34,659 nt of DNA from Acidobacteriota bacterium (GTDB taxonomy: Bacteria; Acidobacteriota; Terriglobia; 20CM-2-55-15): positions 1 through 34,659 of the forward strand of contig JAHFTY010000016.1 in NCBI GenBank assembly GCA_023265365.1, read 5' to 3'. Below are positions 23,551-31,773 of the stretch, piece by piece; the stretch's first letter is position 1, and the number at the start of each line of letters is the position of its first letter. The translations under genes were made by a program, and so were the position numbers. Below the pieces are notes generated by a model that had not been told where the DNA came from, searched no databases, and saw nothing but the letters and a program-made list of their open reading frames with translations.

Positions 23551-24594
23551 ATGCGCGTCCTCCTGCTCTTTTTTCTGCTGGTGTCTCCGGCGTTCGCGCA
23601 GGACATGGATATTGCGGTTCGGCCGGACGCCATCTACGTGGAGAGCATGGCCGGCAACATCGTTCCCATGGAACGCGTCTTCTTCCACATCGTCGCGCAC
23701 AACACATCACAGAATCCGGTCCAGATCGAATGGCTCCGTTTCGATGTGACCAATTCAACGGGCATCCTCTTTTCCGGACAGTACTCCGGACAGGCGCTGA
23801 TGGCGTTGTTCGACAGCGCGATCGATCGAAAGCGCATCGAACCGACCGCGAAAAGTTCTCTCGACCTGAAGCCCGATGAACGGAAGGCGGTCTCGGACGT
23901 GTTTCTGGATTTTCCGAAGGGGTTTATTGGCGAATCGATGCTTGTCGAAGTCAGTTACAAATCCGGCGGCAAGCCGATGTCCCGTAAAATCTCGACGCCG
24001 CTGAAACACATCGCTGGTCTTTCGGGACGTCTTCCGTTCGATGGCGTCTGGTATGTGGCCGCTGAGCACGGGTACCTGGACCCCCACAAACGTTTTCTCG
24101 CCGAGGCGTATGCTTACGACTTCATCCAGATCGGAGCGAACGGGAAAAGCTTCCAGCGCGACGGCTCCCGCAACACGGACTATTACGGGTTCGGAAAGAA
24201 AGTGTTGGCCGCGAAGGCGGGAACCGTTGTGGCGGTTCGCACGGATATCACGGACAACGATCCCGGCGACCCGAACATCAATACGCCCGGCGGAAACGTC
24301 GTCGTCGTCGATCACGGAAACAACCAGTTCGGATACTATGCCCACCTGAAGGCGAAAAGCGTTTCCGTCAAGGTGGGCGCAAAGCTGAAGGCGGGAGATC
24401 CGGTCGGCGAAGTCGGCAACTCCGGCGACTCCGCCGAACCTCATCTGCATTTTCACGTCATGACCGCCGCGGATCCGTCGCAGGCGGACGGCATTCCTGT
24501 CGTGTTCGAAAACTGGAAAGCACAAGCCTATGGCCGTCTGCCGGTCGAGCGGCAGCAGGGCATCATTCCAAAAGGAGAGTTTGTTCAACCATGA
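23551..24594 (+). CDS. exported M23-family metallopeptidase
   Basis: 347 residues with a signal peptide (about 1-16, ending AFA-QD). Residues about 20-150 form a beta-rich N-terminal domain of unknown type. The LytM/M23 domain covers about 165-320: AYAYDF gives the zinc ligand Asp190, GYYAHL contains His265, and GNSGDSAEPHLHFHV contains His298 and His300. The usual H-x3-D pair is absent (residue 186 is Ala); His179, eleven residues before Asp190, probably takes its place, as in related forms with the ligand farther upstream. M23 enzymes cut peptidoglycan cross-links or other peptides in the periplasm. AAGG stands shortly before the ATG. It overlaps the following RidA gene by four bases (ATGA). 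Confidence 0.85.
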   Translation: MRVLLLFFLLVSPAFAQDMDIAVRPDAIYVESMAGNIVPMERVFFHIVAHNTSQNPVQIEWLRFDVTNSTGILFSGQYSGQALMALFDSAIDRKRIEPTAKSSLDLKPDERKAVSDVFLDFPKGFIGESMLVEVSYKSGGKPMSRKISTPLKHIAGLSGRLPFDGVWYVAAEHGYLDPHKRFLAEAYAYDFIQIGANGKSFQRDGSRNTDYYGFGKKVLAAKAGTVVAVRTDITDNDPGDPNINTPGGNVVVVDHGNNQFGYYAHLKAKSVSVKVGAKLKAGDPVGEVGNSGDSAEPHLHFHVMTAADPSQADGIPVVFENWKAQAYGRLPVERQQGIIPKGEFVQP

Positions 24595-25781
24595 CACGCA
24601 AAAACCTCGTGTACGTTGCGATCGCCGCGCTCGCGGCCGGCAGCATGATGGCCTTTCCACAGACGCGAACGATCATTGCCCCTCCGGGATCGGCGGTCGC
24701 CGGCATTCCGTTCAGCCCCGGAGTGAAAGCCGGGGATCTTCTTCACGTGGCCGGAACCATGGGAACGGACGCTTCAGGAATGGTTGTCAAAGGGGGCATT
24801 GAGGCCCAGACAAAAAAGACACTCGAAAACATCGGCGCAATCCTCAAGGCCGGAGGCATGGAGTACAAAGACGTCGTTTCGGTCAACGTGTACCTGGCCG
24901 ACGCGCGTGACTTCGACGCCATGAACAAGGTCTACCGCGAGGTCTTCCCCACCAATCCTCCGGTGCGCGCCACCACTCAGGCGGACCTGATGCTTCGCGA
25001 CGGTCTGGTCGAAATCTCGGCCATTGCCGCGGCGCCGAATCTGGCGCGCCGTTATCTGAATCCGGCGGGATGGTCCGGCAATCCACTGCCGTACAGCAAA
25101 GGCATCGCAGCCGGCGATTACATCTTTCTCGCCGGACTCGTCTCGCAGAATCCCCAGACCGGCGCCGCCGTGCCTGGCGACGTGAAAATCCAGACCAGGC
25201 AGATTCTGGATAACGCGAAGGTCCTGACGGAAACGGCGGGATTCCAGATGTCGGACATGGTGTGGAGTCGCGTGTGGCTGACGGATCCTCGCGACTTCGC
25301 CGGAATGAATGAGATCTATCGCGGATACTTCGGGGACATTCCACCGACCCGCGCCACGACACGAGCGGGGCTGACGACGACCACCTACAACGTCGAGATC
25401 ATGCTCTGGGGAGTGAAGGGCGTGAAGCAGCGCCTTGGCAATCCGGCAGGCAACACGCCGCTCAGCCAGGCGATCAAGGTGGGAAACCACGTGTTCGTTG
25501 CCGGACTGACCGGCGGGGGCGCGCAGGTCCGGGGCGATATCAAGGGGCAGGCGGCGATGATCCTGACGAACATCCAAACGCTGCTGAAGGCCGGCGGCGC
25601 CGATTTTCCGAATGTCGTCGAAGCGCAGGTCTGGATCACCGACTCCCGGAACTTTGCAGCCATGAACGAAGCCTATACGGCGGCGATCAAAGGCGAAGTT
25701 CCCGCGCGAGCCACAGTCGGAGCGCAATTGATGTCTCCGGACAACCTGGTGGAAATGGCGATGATCGCCGTCACCCCGTAG
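24591..25781 (+). CDS. exported protein with three tandem RidA domains
   Basis: 396 residues made of a signal peptide (about 1-22) and three RidA (YjgF/YER057c/UK114) domains at about 27-148, 155-275 and 282-396. Each has the strand-helix pattern of the family and keeps the arginine that binds the substrate carboxylate: Arg126 in PPVRATTQA, Arg254 in PPTRATTRA and Arg373 in VPARATVGA. RidA normally is a cytoplasmic homotrimer of about 130-residue subunits that hydrolyses reactive enamines and imines made by pyridoxal phosphate enzymes. Three domains in one chain would give a whole trimer from one polypeptide, here sent across the membrane. It is translationally coupled to the M23 peptidase gene. 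The activity of the exported form is unknown. Confidence 0.9.
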   Translation: MTRKNLVYVAIAALAAGSMMAFPQTRTIIAPPGSAVAGIPFSPGVKAGDLLHVAGTMGTDASGMVVKGGIEAQTKKTLENIGAILKAGGMEYKDVVSVNVYLADARDFDAMNKVYREVFPTNPPVRATTQADLMLRDGLVEISAIAAAPNLARRYLNPAGWSGNPLPYSKGIAAGDYIFLAGLVSQNPQTGAAVPGDVKIQTRQILDNAKVLTETAGFQMSDMVWSRVWLTDPRDFAGMNEIYRGYFGDIPPTRATTRAGLTTTTYNVEIMLWGVKGVKQRLGNPAGNTPLSQAIKVGNHVFVAGLTGGGAQVRGDIKGQAAMILTNIQTLLKAGGADFPNVVEAQVWITDSRNFAAMNEAYTAAIKGEVPARATVGAQLMSPDNLVEMAMIAVTP

Positions 25782-25818
25782 CGCCGAACTTGTTGGGCAC
25801 GACGGGCCCGGCATCCGA

Positions 25819-25824
25819 TATATT
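25819..25824 (+). promoter_or_regulatory. possible -10 box close to the TonB-receptor start
   Basis: TATATT ends nine bases before the ATG, and no Shine-Dalgarno sequence is present. No convincing -35 element is seen. Confidence 0.3.
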
Positions 25825-25833
25825 GTTCACGCT

Positions 25834-28230
25834 ATGCCGGTACTCGCGGCAATCCTGCTGTCGTTCTTCCTCCGCGCCACCGATGATCTGACGATCACCG
25901 TCAACGTTGTCGATGCGAACGGCAGGATTGTGAGCGGCGCCACCGTCTCGCTCGAACACACCACCGACCGCCGAAAATGGGAAGGCACGACCTCGGAGAC
26001 GGGAAGCTTTCACGTCGAAAAACTGCCGATCGGCTCGTACGTTCTGCGCGTCATCAAGGAAGGGTTTTACCCGCACGATATCGAACTGCCGCTCGAGGCC
26101 AGCAAAGTCGTCGATTTCACGCTCGTCGCCGTCGAGACGCGCCAGGACGAGGTTGAAGTCATCGCGAGACCGGAACCGATCAACGTCGAGGCGCTATCCA
26201 CCCAGCAAACGGTCAACGATCAGGTCATTCAGAACCTCCCCTATACGGGCCGCAGAAATTTCCTGAATGCGCTCACGATCATGCCGGGCATCGTGAAGGA
26301 CGACATGGGGGCCATGCATATCCATGGCTCGCAGTCGAATCAGATCCGCTACCAGCTTGATGGAATCAATCTCACCGATCCATCGGGAGGCATCGCCTCG
26401 AACATACCGATCGATGCCATTGAAAGCGTCGACCTGGATCTCACGGGCTACTCCGCGGAGTTCGGCAAAGGATCCGGCGGCGTGGTCCGCGTGGAAAGCA
26501 AGTTTGTGGGCGACAAGACGAAGTGGGATATCACCGATTTTCTTCCCGGACTGAACTTCAAGCGCAGGACGGTCTCGGATTTTTCCCCACGCTTCCTGCT
26601 TTCCGGCCCCATTGTGCGCGGCAAAGCGTGGTTCATGTATTCCGGAAGCCTGCGTTACGTTCGGACCTTCAACGAAGGCCTGCCCGAGGGGGTGAACCGC
26701 CAGAATCAAACGGTCGCCGATCAGTTGGTGAAGCTGCAATGGAATCTCGGGGAGGCGCACGTTCTGACGATGAGCCTGCTGAACAACTCCGAGTACTTTG
26801 GAAATCTGGGACTCAGTCCCCTGCGTCCTCTCGAAGCGACAACGAACTACCTGAAGCGCGGAACAACCGCCGCGGTGTCGAACCGGAACATCGTTCGAGG
26901 CACTCTTCTCGAAACAACCGTTCAATGGTCGCACCGGCGCGACAGCGAACTCGCGAAGGGCACATCGATGCTTCTGGTCCGCCCCACCGGCTGGACCGGT
27001 AATTTTTTCGCCGACCGCCGCGGGCGCAACGACCGTTTCCGCGCCAGCCAGGTCGTGGCGATCGAGCGGACCTGGGCGAAAAGGGTTCACCGCATGAAGT
27101 TCGGCGCAGAAGCCGACTACGTCATTTCCGACCTGGCCATGCCCCGGCGCCCGTTCCAGATTCGCGACGACAAGGGCCGGCTCCAACTGGGGGTCCGGTT
27201 CGAAGGCCCGGATTCGGCGGAGAGCCGGAACCGCGAAGCGGGATTCTTTCTGCAGGATCGCGTCACCGTGAATCCGAAATTTCAGATCGAAATCGGGGGA
27301 CGCATCGACCGTGAAAGCGTTGTCGGCCGCGTGAACTACGCCCCCCGGTTTGCCGCGTCGTTTCTGCCGAACGGAACGGATCGCAGCAAGATCAGCGCCG
27401 GCGCCGGCATGTTCTACGACAATGTGACGCTCGATAATTTCCAGTACACGAGAATGCAGCGGCGCATTACCACGGCGTATAGCGCCGACGGCATTGCCGA
27501 ACAGGCCCCTGCGCCGACGGCAATTCGAATCACGCCCGATCTGCGGAGCCCCTACGGCATTCACTGGAATGCTTCCTGGGACCAGCAGTGGGCGACGCGC
27601 TGGGTTTCGCGAATCAACGTCATCCAAAAACGCGGCAGGCATCAGACGAGATTGGGGGCCGTGCCGCGAGGCAGGGAACTCGATCTGGAATTCAACAGTT
27701 CCGGGAAAGCCGCCTACGACGCGGTCGAGTTGTCCATCGATCGGCCGCTGCGCACAAACCTCCGCTTTCTCGGTTCGTATGTGTATTCGCAGACGAAAGT
27801 CCGGCCATCGCTGTCCATCGATTTCCCGGATCCGGCGCTGGAAAACATCGGACTCGGCCTTGCCGGCTGGCACACGCGACATCGCTTTGTGACGTGGGGC
27901 TATTTTCCGTTTCTTCTGAAGACGGCGGCTTCCTACGCCGTGGAGGCGCGGTCCGGATATCCGTTCTCGCCGGTCAATGAGTTCGGCCATCTCGCCGGCG
28001 CGTACAACGGAAGGCGCATGCCTGCTTTTTTCTCGACGAACTTCAGTCTTGAAAAGGAAATCCCCATCGTGTTCAACAAGCGAATGGCGGTCCGGCTGGG
28101 GGTCACCAACCTGTTCAACCGCTTCAACCCCCGCTACGTCGACGCCAACGTCAACTCTCCGGCTTACGGCCGCTTTTCAGATTCGTCCGGCCGGGGATTC
28201 ACCGGCCGCGTCCGCCTGTTGAAAAAATGA
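25834..28230 (+). CDS. TonB-dependent outer-membrane receptor with carboxypeptidase-regulatory domain
   Basis: 798 residues. A short signal sequence (about 1-15) is followed by a carboxypeptidase-regulatory-like beta-sandwich (about 19-98; ITVNVVDANGRIVSGATVSL), the plug (about 115-225; QNLPYTGRRNFLNALTIMPG, then RYQLDGINLTDP) and a beta-barrel to the end. The N-terminal sandwich plus plug arrangement is the common form in Acidobacteriota and Bacteroidota. The barrel ends ...GRVRLLKK, lacking the usual terminal aromatic residue. It takes up a substrate across the outer membrane using TonB energy; the substrate is not evident and no SusD-type partner is adjacent. It converges on the Lon-N gene with nine bases between stops. 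Confidence 0.85.
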   Translation: MPVLAAILLSFFLRATDDLTITVNVVDANGRIVSGATVSLEHTTDRRKWEGTTSETGSFHVEKLPIGSYVLRVIKEGFYPHDIELPLEASKVVDFTLVAVETRQDEVEVIARPEPINVEALSTQQTVNDQVIQNLPYTGRRNFLNALTIMPGIVKDDMGAMHIHGSQSNQIRYQLDGINLTDPSGGIASNIPIDAIESVDLDLTGYSAEFGKGSGGVVRVESKFVGDKTKWDITDFLPGLNFKRRTVSDFSPRFLLSGPIVRGKAWFMYSGSLRYVRTFNEGLPEGVNRQNQTVADQLVKLQWNLGEAHVLTMSLLNNSEYFGNLGLSPLRPLEATTNYLKRGTTAAVSNRNIVRGTLLETTVQWSHRRDSELAKGTSMLLVRPTGWTGNFFADRRGRNDRFRASQVVAIERTWAKRVHRMKFGAEADYVISDLAMPRRPFQIRDDKGRLQLGVRFEGPDSAESRNREAGFFLQDRVTVNPKFQIEIGGRIDRESVVGRVNYAPRFAASFLPNGTDRSKISAGAGMFYDNVTLDNFQYTRMQRRITTAYSADGIAEQAPAPTAIRITPDLRSPYGIHWNASWDQQWATRWVSRINVIQKRGRHQTRLGAVPRGRELDLEFNSSGKAAYDAVELSIDRPLRTNLRFLGSYVYSQTKVRPSLSIDFPDPALENIGLGLAGWHTRHRFVTWGYFPFLLKTAASYAVEARSGYPFSPVNEFGHLAGAYNGRRMPAFFSTNFSLEKEIPIVFNKRMAVRLGVTNLFNRFNPRYVDANVNSPAYGRFSDSSGRGFTGRVRLLKK

Positions 28231-28239
28231 CCCGGCCGT

Positions 28240-28917
28240 TCAGTGCCCGGTCGAACCCGGTTTGCCGAGGTCGCCGTTGCCGCGAACCTTTTGCTGGAGC
28301 CGCCTGTACACGATCTGCTGTTCGAGCTTGCGCACAGCATCGTCTACGTGCGTCACCAGTTCGCGGAGCCGTTTTTCGGTGGACTTCAATTCAAGGAGCT
28401 TCTGTTTCTGCTCCGGCGGGATGTCGAGAACATAACTGACCATGAACGAGAGTTCGATCGGAGCGCCCGGCAGTTGCAGATCGGCGGCCGAGACGGCATT
28501 GAGCTGGACGCCGAGGTCGAACGCCTTCCGGTAAAGTGCCGCGACCTCATCCGCCAGCGGACCCAGGCATTCGTCGTCGCCGGGATCGACCTCGAAGATT
28601 TCGACCTTGCCCTTCCAGAACGGCTCGCTCTCAATAAACCGCAGGACTCGAAAGCGAGACACACCGTGGCAGAGAATGTTCATCCTCCCGCCGTCCAGCC
28701 GTTCCACCTCGACGATGCGCGCCGTCGTGCCGACGCGGTGAATGGTCTGCTCGGTTTCCTCCTGAGCGCCTTCGCGGAGTTGGATCAAGCCGAAAGCCTC
28801 AACGGAATCGATGCAGGAATTGATCATCTGCTTGTAGCGGTCTTCGAAGATATGCAGCGGCAGAACGACGTTGGGAAAGAGAACCAGATTGGGTAGAGGA
28901 AACAGGGGGATTTCCAT
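28240..28917 (-). CDS. stand-alone Lon N-terminal (LonN/PUA-like) domain protein
   Basis: 225 residues matching the substrate-binding N domain of Lon protease (IPLFPLPNLVLFPNVVLPLHIFEDRY at the start), with the helical part after about 120 and a charged tail. It lacks the ATPase and protease domains, as is normal for this stand-alone family. It may bind unfolded proteins or deliver clients, but its function is not settled. A purine-rich AGGGGGG precedes the ATG. It is the last gene of the minus-strand group uvrC - YtxH - DUF948-like - LonN, with gaps of 25, 14 and 11 bases. Confidence 0.88.
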   Translation of the reverse strand: MEIPLFPLPNLVLFPNVVLPLHIFEDRYKQMINSCIDSVEAFGLIQLREGAQEETEQTIHRVGTTARIVEVERLDGGRMNILCHGVSRFRVLRFIESEPFWKGKVEIFEVDPGDDECLGPLADEVAALYRKAFDLGVQLNAVSAADLQLPGAPIELSFMVSYVLDIPPEQKQKLLELKSTEKRLRELVTHVDDAVRKLEQQIVYRRLQQKVRGNGDLGKPGSTGH

Positions 28918-28928
28918 TCAGTCCCCCC

Positions 28929-29411
28929 CTAAATGAACAACTCCTCATCCTGGTGAGCCTGGTCGACCGTGCTGCGATTGCGCTTGAAGAAGAATGCCTC
29001 GAAACCGCGCGTGATGCCTTTCGCCAACGCACCCACTTCGCGGATCGGCTTGACGACGGAATCCTGAACGATCGCCGCCGTCTCGTTGATGCGGCCGACC
29101 ACGTCACGGCTGGCCTGATCCAGCCTGTCGATCTGAACGTGAAGGGCGTCGCCGGTTTCGGCCACCATTGCTTCGACACGCCGGAACTGCTCGCGCGCGG
29201 AAACGCCGATGTCGACGAGGTTGGCGGAAGCCACCTTCAGATTCTCGGTAATCGATTTCACCGGCACGAGCACTTCGCGAGTCTCTTTCATGAAGCGTTC
29301 GAGCTGATCGCTGAGCCGTTTCGAATTGATGTAGATTGCGATGAGAACGCCTGCCTGAGTGATCACGGCAATCGCGGTCAACGCGACAAAGAGCGTGAGT
29401 AATCCTTCCAA
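28929..29411 (-). CDS. DUF948-like membrane-anchored coiled-coil protein
   Basis: 160 residues: one N-terminal membrane helix (about 5-28) followed by a long helical coiled-coil region (about 33-125) and a charged tail (FFFKRNRSTVDQ...). The build and the pairing with a YtxH protein fit DUF948-type proteins, which are often linked to general stress. No catalytic motif is visible. It is anchored in the inner membrane, and its topology is uncertain. Confidence 0.65.
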   Translation of the reverse strand: MEGLLTLFVALTAIAVITQAGVLIAIYINSKRLSDQLERFMKETREVLVPVKSITENLKVASANLVDIGVSAREQFRRVEAMVAETGDALHVQIDRLDQASRDVVGRINETAAIVQDSVVKPIREVGALAKGITRGFEAFFFKRNRSTVDQAHQDEELFI

Positions 29412-29425
29412 ACGGCTCCTCCTGA

Positions 29426-29758
29426 CTACTCCGAACCGGCGCTTTTTTCGTCGCGGTACGCGGCCTTGCCCGCTTCGAAAGCCGCGGCCAGCTGTTCCTT
29501 CTGCCGTGCGACGGCTTCCTTGCTCTTGTCGATGAACGCGTTGAAATCGTCGGTCACCTTCTGCCGGGTGTCTCCGACGTACTGCTTGCCTTCGGTATAT
29601 TTATTGGCGATGAAGTCCTTCGAATCCGTCGCGGTCTTCGCGAGCAACTCGCGAGTCTCGCGGCCGGACTTCGGCGCAAACAACAAAGCGAGCACGGCGC
29701 CAATACCGGCGCCCGCAAGGAAGTACAGGAATTTGTCGCCACCACTGTTTTCAGCCAT
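29426..29758 (-). CDS. YtxH-domain protein
   Basis: 110 residues. The glycine-rich membrane segment FLYFLAGAGIGAVLALLFAP (about 10-29) followed by KSGRETRELL is the hallmark of the YtxH family. The remainder is a charged amphipathic helix region. Such proteins are small membrane-associated, often stress-related proteins of unknown mechanism. It lies between uvrC and the DUF948-like gene in the same orientation, a common pairing. Confidence 0.82.
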   Translation of the reverse strand: MAENSGGDKFLYFLAGAGIGAVLALLFAPKSGRETRELLAKTATDSKDFIANKYTEGKQYVGDTRQKVTDDFNAFIDKSKEAVARQKEQLAAAFEAGKAAYRDEKSAGSE

Positions 29759-29783
29759 GTTGCTTATCTCCTATGAACTCGAA

Positions 29784-31601
29784 TTACGCGCCAATACTAT
29801 CATGGAAATGCTTCCATACCGATCGAGCCTGCGGCCGTGTCAGGACCTGTTCCAGCTCTTCCACGGAAGCGGCCCGCACCTTGTTTAACGAGCCGAAATG
29901 GGTCAGCAGTTTCTGAGTCGTCCGAGCGCCGATTCCCCGAATCTGATTCAGTTCCGAGTTCAGATGACGCTTGCCTCTGCGCTCGCGATGGAAGTTGATC
30001 GCAAACCGGTGACTCTCATCCCGAATCTGCTGAATCAACCTTAACACCGGTGAGCGGCGTTCCAGAACAATCGGTTCGTCTTCCCTGCCCGCAATGAAAA
30101 TGATCTCTTCCCGCTTGGCGATGCTCGCGAGCTGCTGGTCGACGATGTTCAGACCGTCCAGCGCCGACTGGGCCGCATGCAGTTGCCCGAGCCCGCCGTC
30201 GATCAACACCAGGTCCGGCATGTTCAAACCCTCGTCCTGCACCCGCTTATAGCGCCGGCCAACCACCTCGCGCATGCTTTGAAAATCGTCGGGCGCTCCG
30301 GAGACGGACCGGATAATGAAGCGCCGGTAGTCGGATTTCTTCATCCGGCCGTCTTCCCAAACCACCATCGACGCGACAATGTCGCTTCCCTGCAAATTCG
30401 ATATGTCGAAACACTCGATGCGGCGCGGCGGCTTTTCCAGGTCGAGCGTCTCCTCGAGTTCCCTGCCGATGACCGCAGCCGGCGGGACAGCCGCGCGAAA
30501 CCGCTGCAGGAACGACAGCCGGGCATTTCGATGGACCAGGTCGATCAACTCCCGCTTGAATCCGCGGAGGGGCGTTCGGATCTCCACCTTCCGGCCGCGC
30601 TTTGCCGACAGCTGCGCTTCGAGCAGTTCGCGATCCTCGAAATCGGCGGGAACGTGGATCTCAACCGGTATCAGCGGCGCGTCCAGGTAGTACTGCTTCA
30701 GAAGCGAACCGAAAAACTCGCCCGGCTCGAAGTTTTCCAGGTCCTCCCAGAATAACTCCCGCTTGTCCACCACGCGGCCGCCACGCATGTGGAATACGGA
30801 GACGGCGATCAACCCGTCTTCGGCATGGTGGCCGAAGATATCGATGTCGTCGTAACCCGTTACCGCCATCTTCTGGCGCTGCGCCAGTTCCTCCATCGTT
30901 TCGATCGCGTCGCGGTAGTGCGCGGCCAGCTCGAATTGTTCCCGGGAAGCGGCATCCTGCATTTTTTCGAGCAGCCGGTGGATCAGGTCCAGATTGCGTC
31001 CCTCAAGAAACAGGGTGACGTCTTTCACCGCTTCCTGATATTGCGCGTGGGAGGTGAGACCGTCCACGCACGGGCCAAGACATCGATGGATGTAGTGCTG
31101 CAGGCAGGGCCGGGGACGAAGTCCATCGATATGGATACTGCAGTTGCGGATCAGAAAATACCGTTCGATGAGCTTGATGGTCTTCCGGGCGAGGCCCGCG
31201 GGAAAGAAAGGACCCGCATACAGGGCGCCGTCCTTCTTCACGCGGCGGGTAATCAGCGCCCGGGGATAGGGTTCGTTGACCGTAACCTTGATAAAGGGAT
31301 ACGTTTTGTCGTCGCGCAACAGGATGTTGTACTTGGGTTTGTGCTGCTTGATGAGGTTGTTCTCGAGCGCCAGCGCCTCGCCCTCGGTATCGGTCATGAT
31401 GAACTCGACGTCGGCAATGGCCTCCATCATCTGGTCTTTACGCTCGTCGAGATTCCGGGAATCCTGGAAATAGGTCCGCACCCTGTTGCGCAGTGATTTG
31501 GCTTTCCCGCAATAGATGATCTCGTTCCCCGTGTCCTTATAGAGATACACGCCAGGACCCGGCGGTATCCGTTTGAGTTTGGCTTCCAGGGTGGGATTCA
31601 T
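29784..31601 (-). CDS. uvrC: excinuclease ABC subunit C
   Basis: 605 residues from the ATG at 31601, the normal UvrC length. The GIY-YIG nuclease domain comes first (GVYLYK at 17-22, IIYCGKAKSLRNRVRTYF at about 28-45, catalytic Arg39). The UVR motif (about 200-235; LLEKMQDAASREQFELAAHYRD) follows, then the RNase H-like nuclease (CFDISNLQGS near 375) and a helix-hairpin-helix pair (IRGIGARTTQKLLTHFG). It makes both cuts in nucleotide excision repair with UvrA and UvrB. The frame stays open to 31697, but that extension comes from the AATCCGAA-type repeat and is not part of the protein family. No Shine-Dalgarno sequence precedes the ATG because the repeat lies there. Confidence 0.96.
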   Translation of the reverse strand: MNPTLEAKLKRIPPGPGVYLYKDTGNEIIYCGKAKSLRNRVRTYFQDSRNLDERKDQMMEAIADVEFIMTDTEGEALALENNLIKQHKPKYNILLRDDKTYPFIKVTVNEPYPRALITRRVKKDGALYAGPFFPAGLARKTIKLIERYFLIRNCSIHIDGLRPRPCLQHYIHRCLGPCVDGLTSHAQYQEAVKDVTLFLEGRNLDLIHRLLEKMQDAASREQFELAAHYRDAIETMEELAQRQKMAVTGYDDIDIFGHHAEDGLIAVSVFHMRGGRVVDKRELFWEDLENFEPGEFFGSLLKQYYLDAPLIPVEIHVPADFEDRELLEAQLSAKRGRKVEIRTPLRGFKRELIDLVHRNARLSFLQRFRAAVPPAAVIGRELEETLDLEKPPRRIECFDISNLQGSDIVASMVVWEDGRMKKSDYRRFIIRSVSGAPDDFQSMREVVGRRYKRVQDEGLNMPDLVLIDGGLGQLHAAQSALDGLNIVDQQLASIAKREEIIFIAGREDEPIVLERRSPVLRLIQQIRDESHRFAINFHRERRGKRHLNSELNQIRGIGARTTQKLLTHFGSLNKVRAASVEELEQVLTRPQARSVWKHFHDSIGA

Positions 31602-31605
31602 AAGG

Positions 31606-31651
31606 GAATTTCGGATTTCGGATTTTGGAATTCGAATTTCGGATTTCGGAT
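31606..31651. repeat. direct repeat with TTTCGGA heptads before uvrC
   Basis: GAATTTCGGATTTCGGAT occurs exactly twice (31606-31623 and 31634-31651; period 28). Each copy itself repeats TTTCGGA. It is far more AT-rich than its surroundings and sits in the 172-base gap between uvrC and the cyclase gene, directly before the uvrC start. In the uvrC frame it reads as KSEIRIPKSEIRN. Confidence 0.85.
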
Positions 31652-31773
31652 CCGGCAGCCCTGAGTATAACAAGGTCGGCCCAGGGGTTTGGGGCACGCG
31701 GAATCCTTCATCAAGCTTGACCGAGTGGTGGCTTTAACGTACTCTCCCGACTTACTTCCGCGGAATCATCGAG

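Noticed and set aside
31602-31697. N-terminal extension of UvrC
   Set aside because: The added 32 residues are encoded by the AT-rich direct repeat and flanking bases and do not match the UvrC family, which begins at the ATG at 31601.
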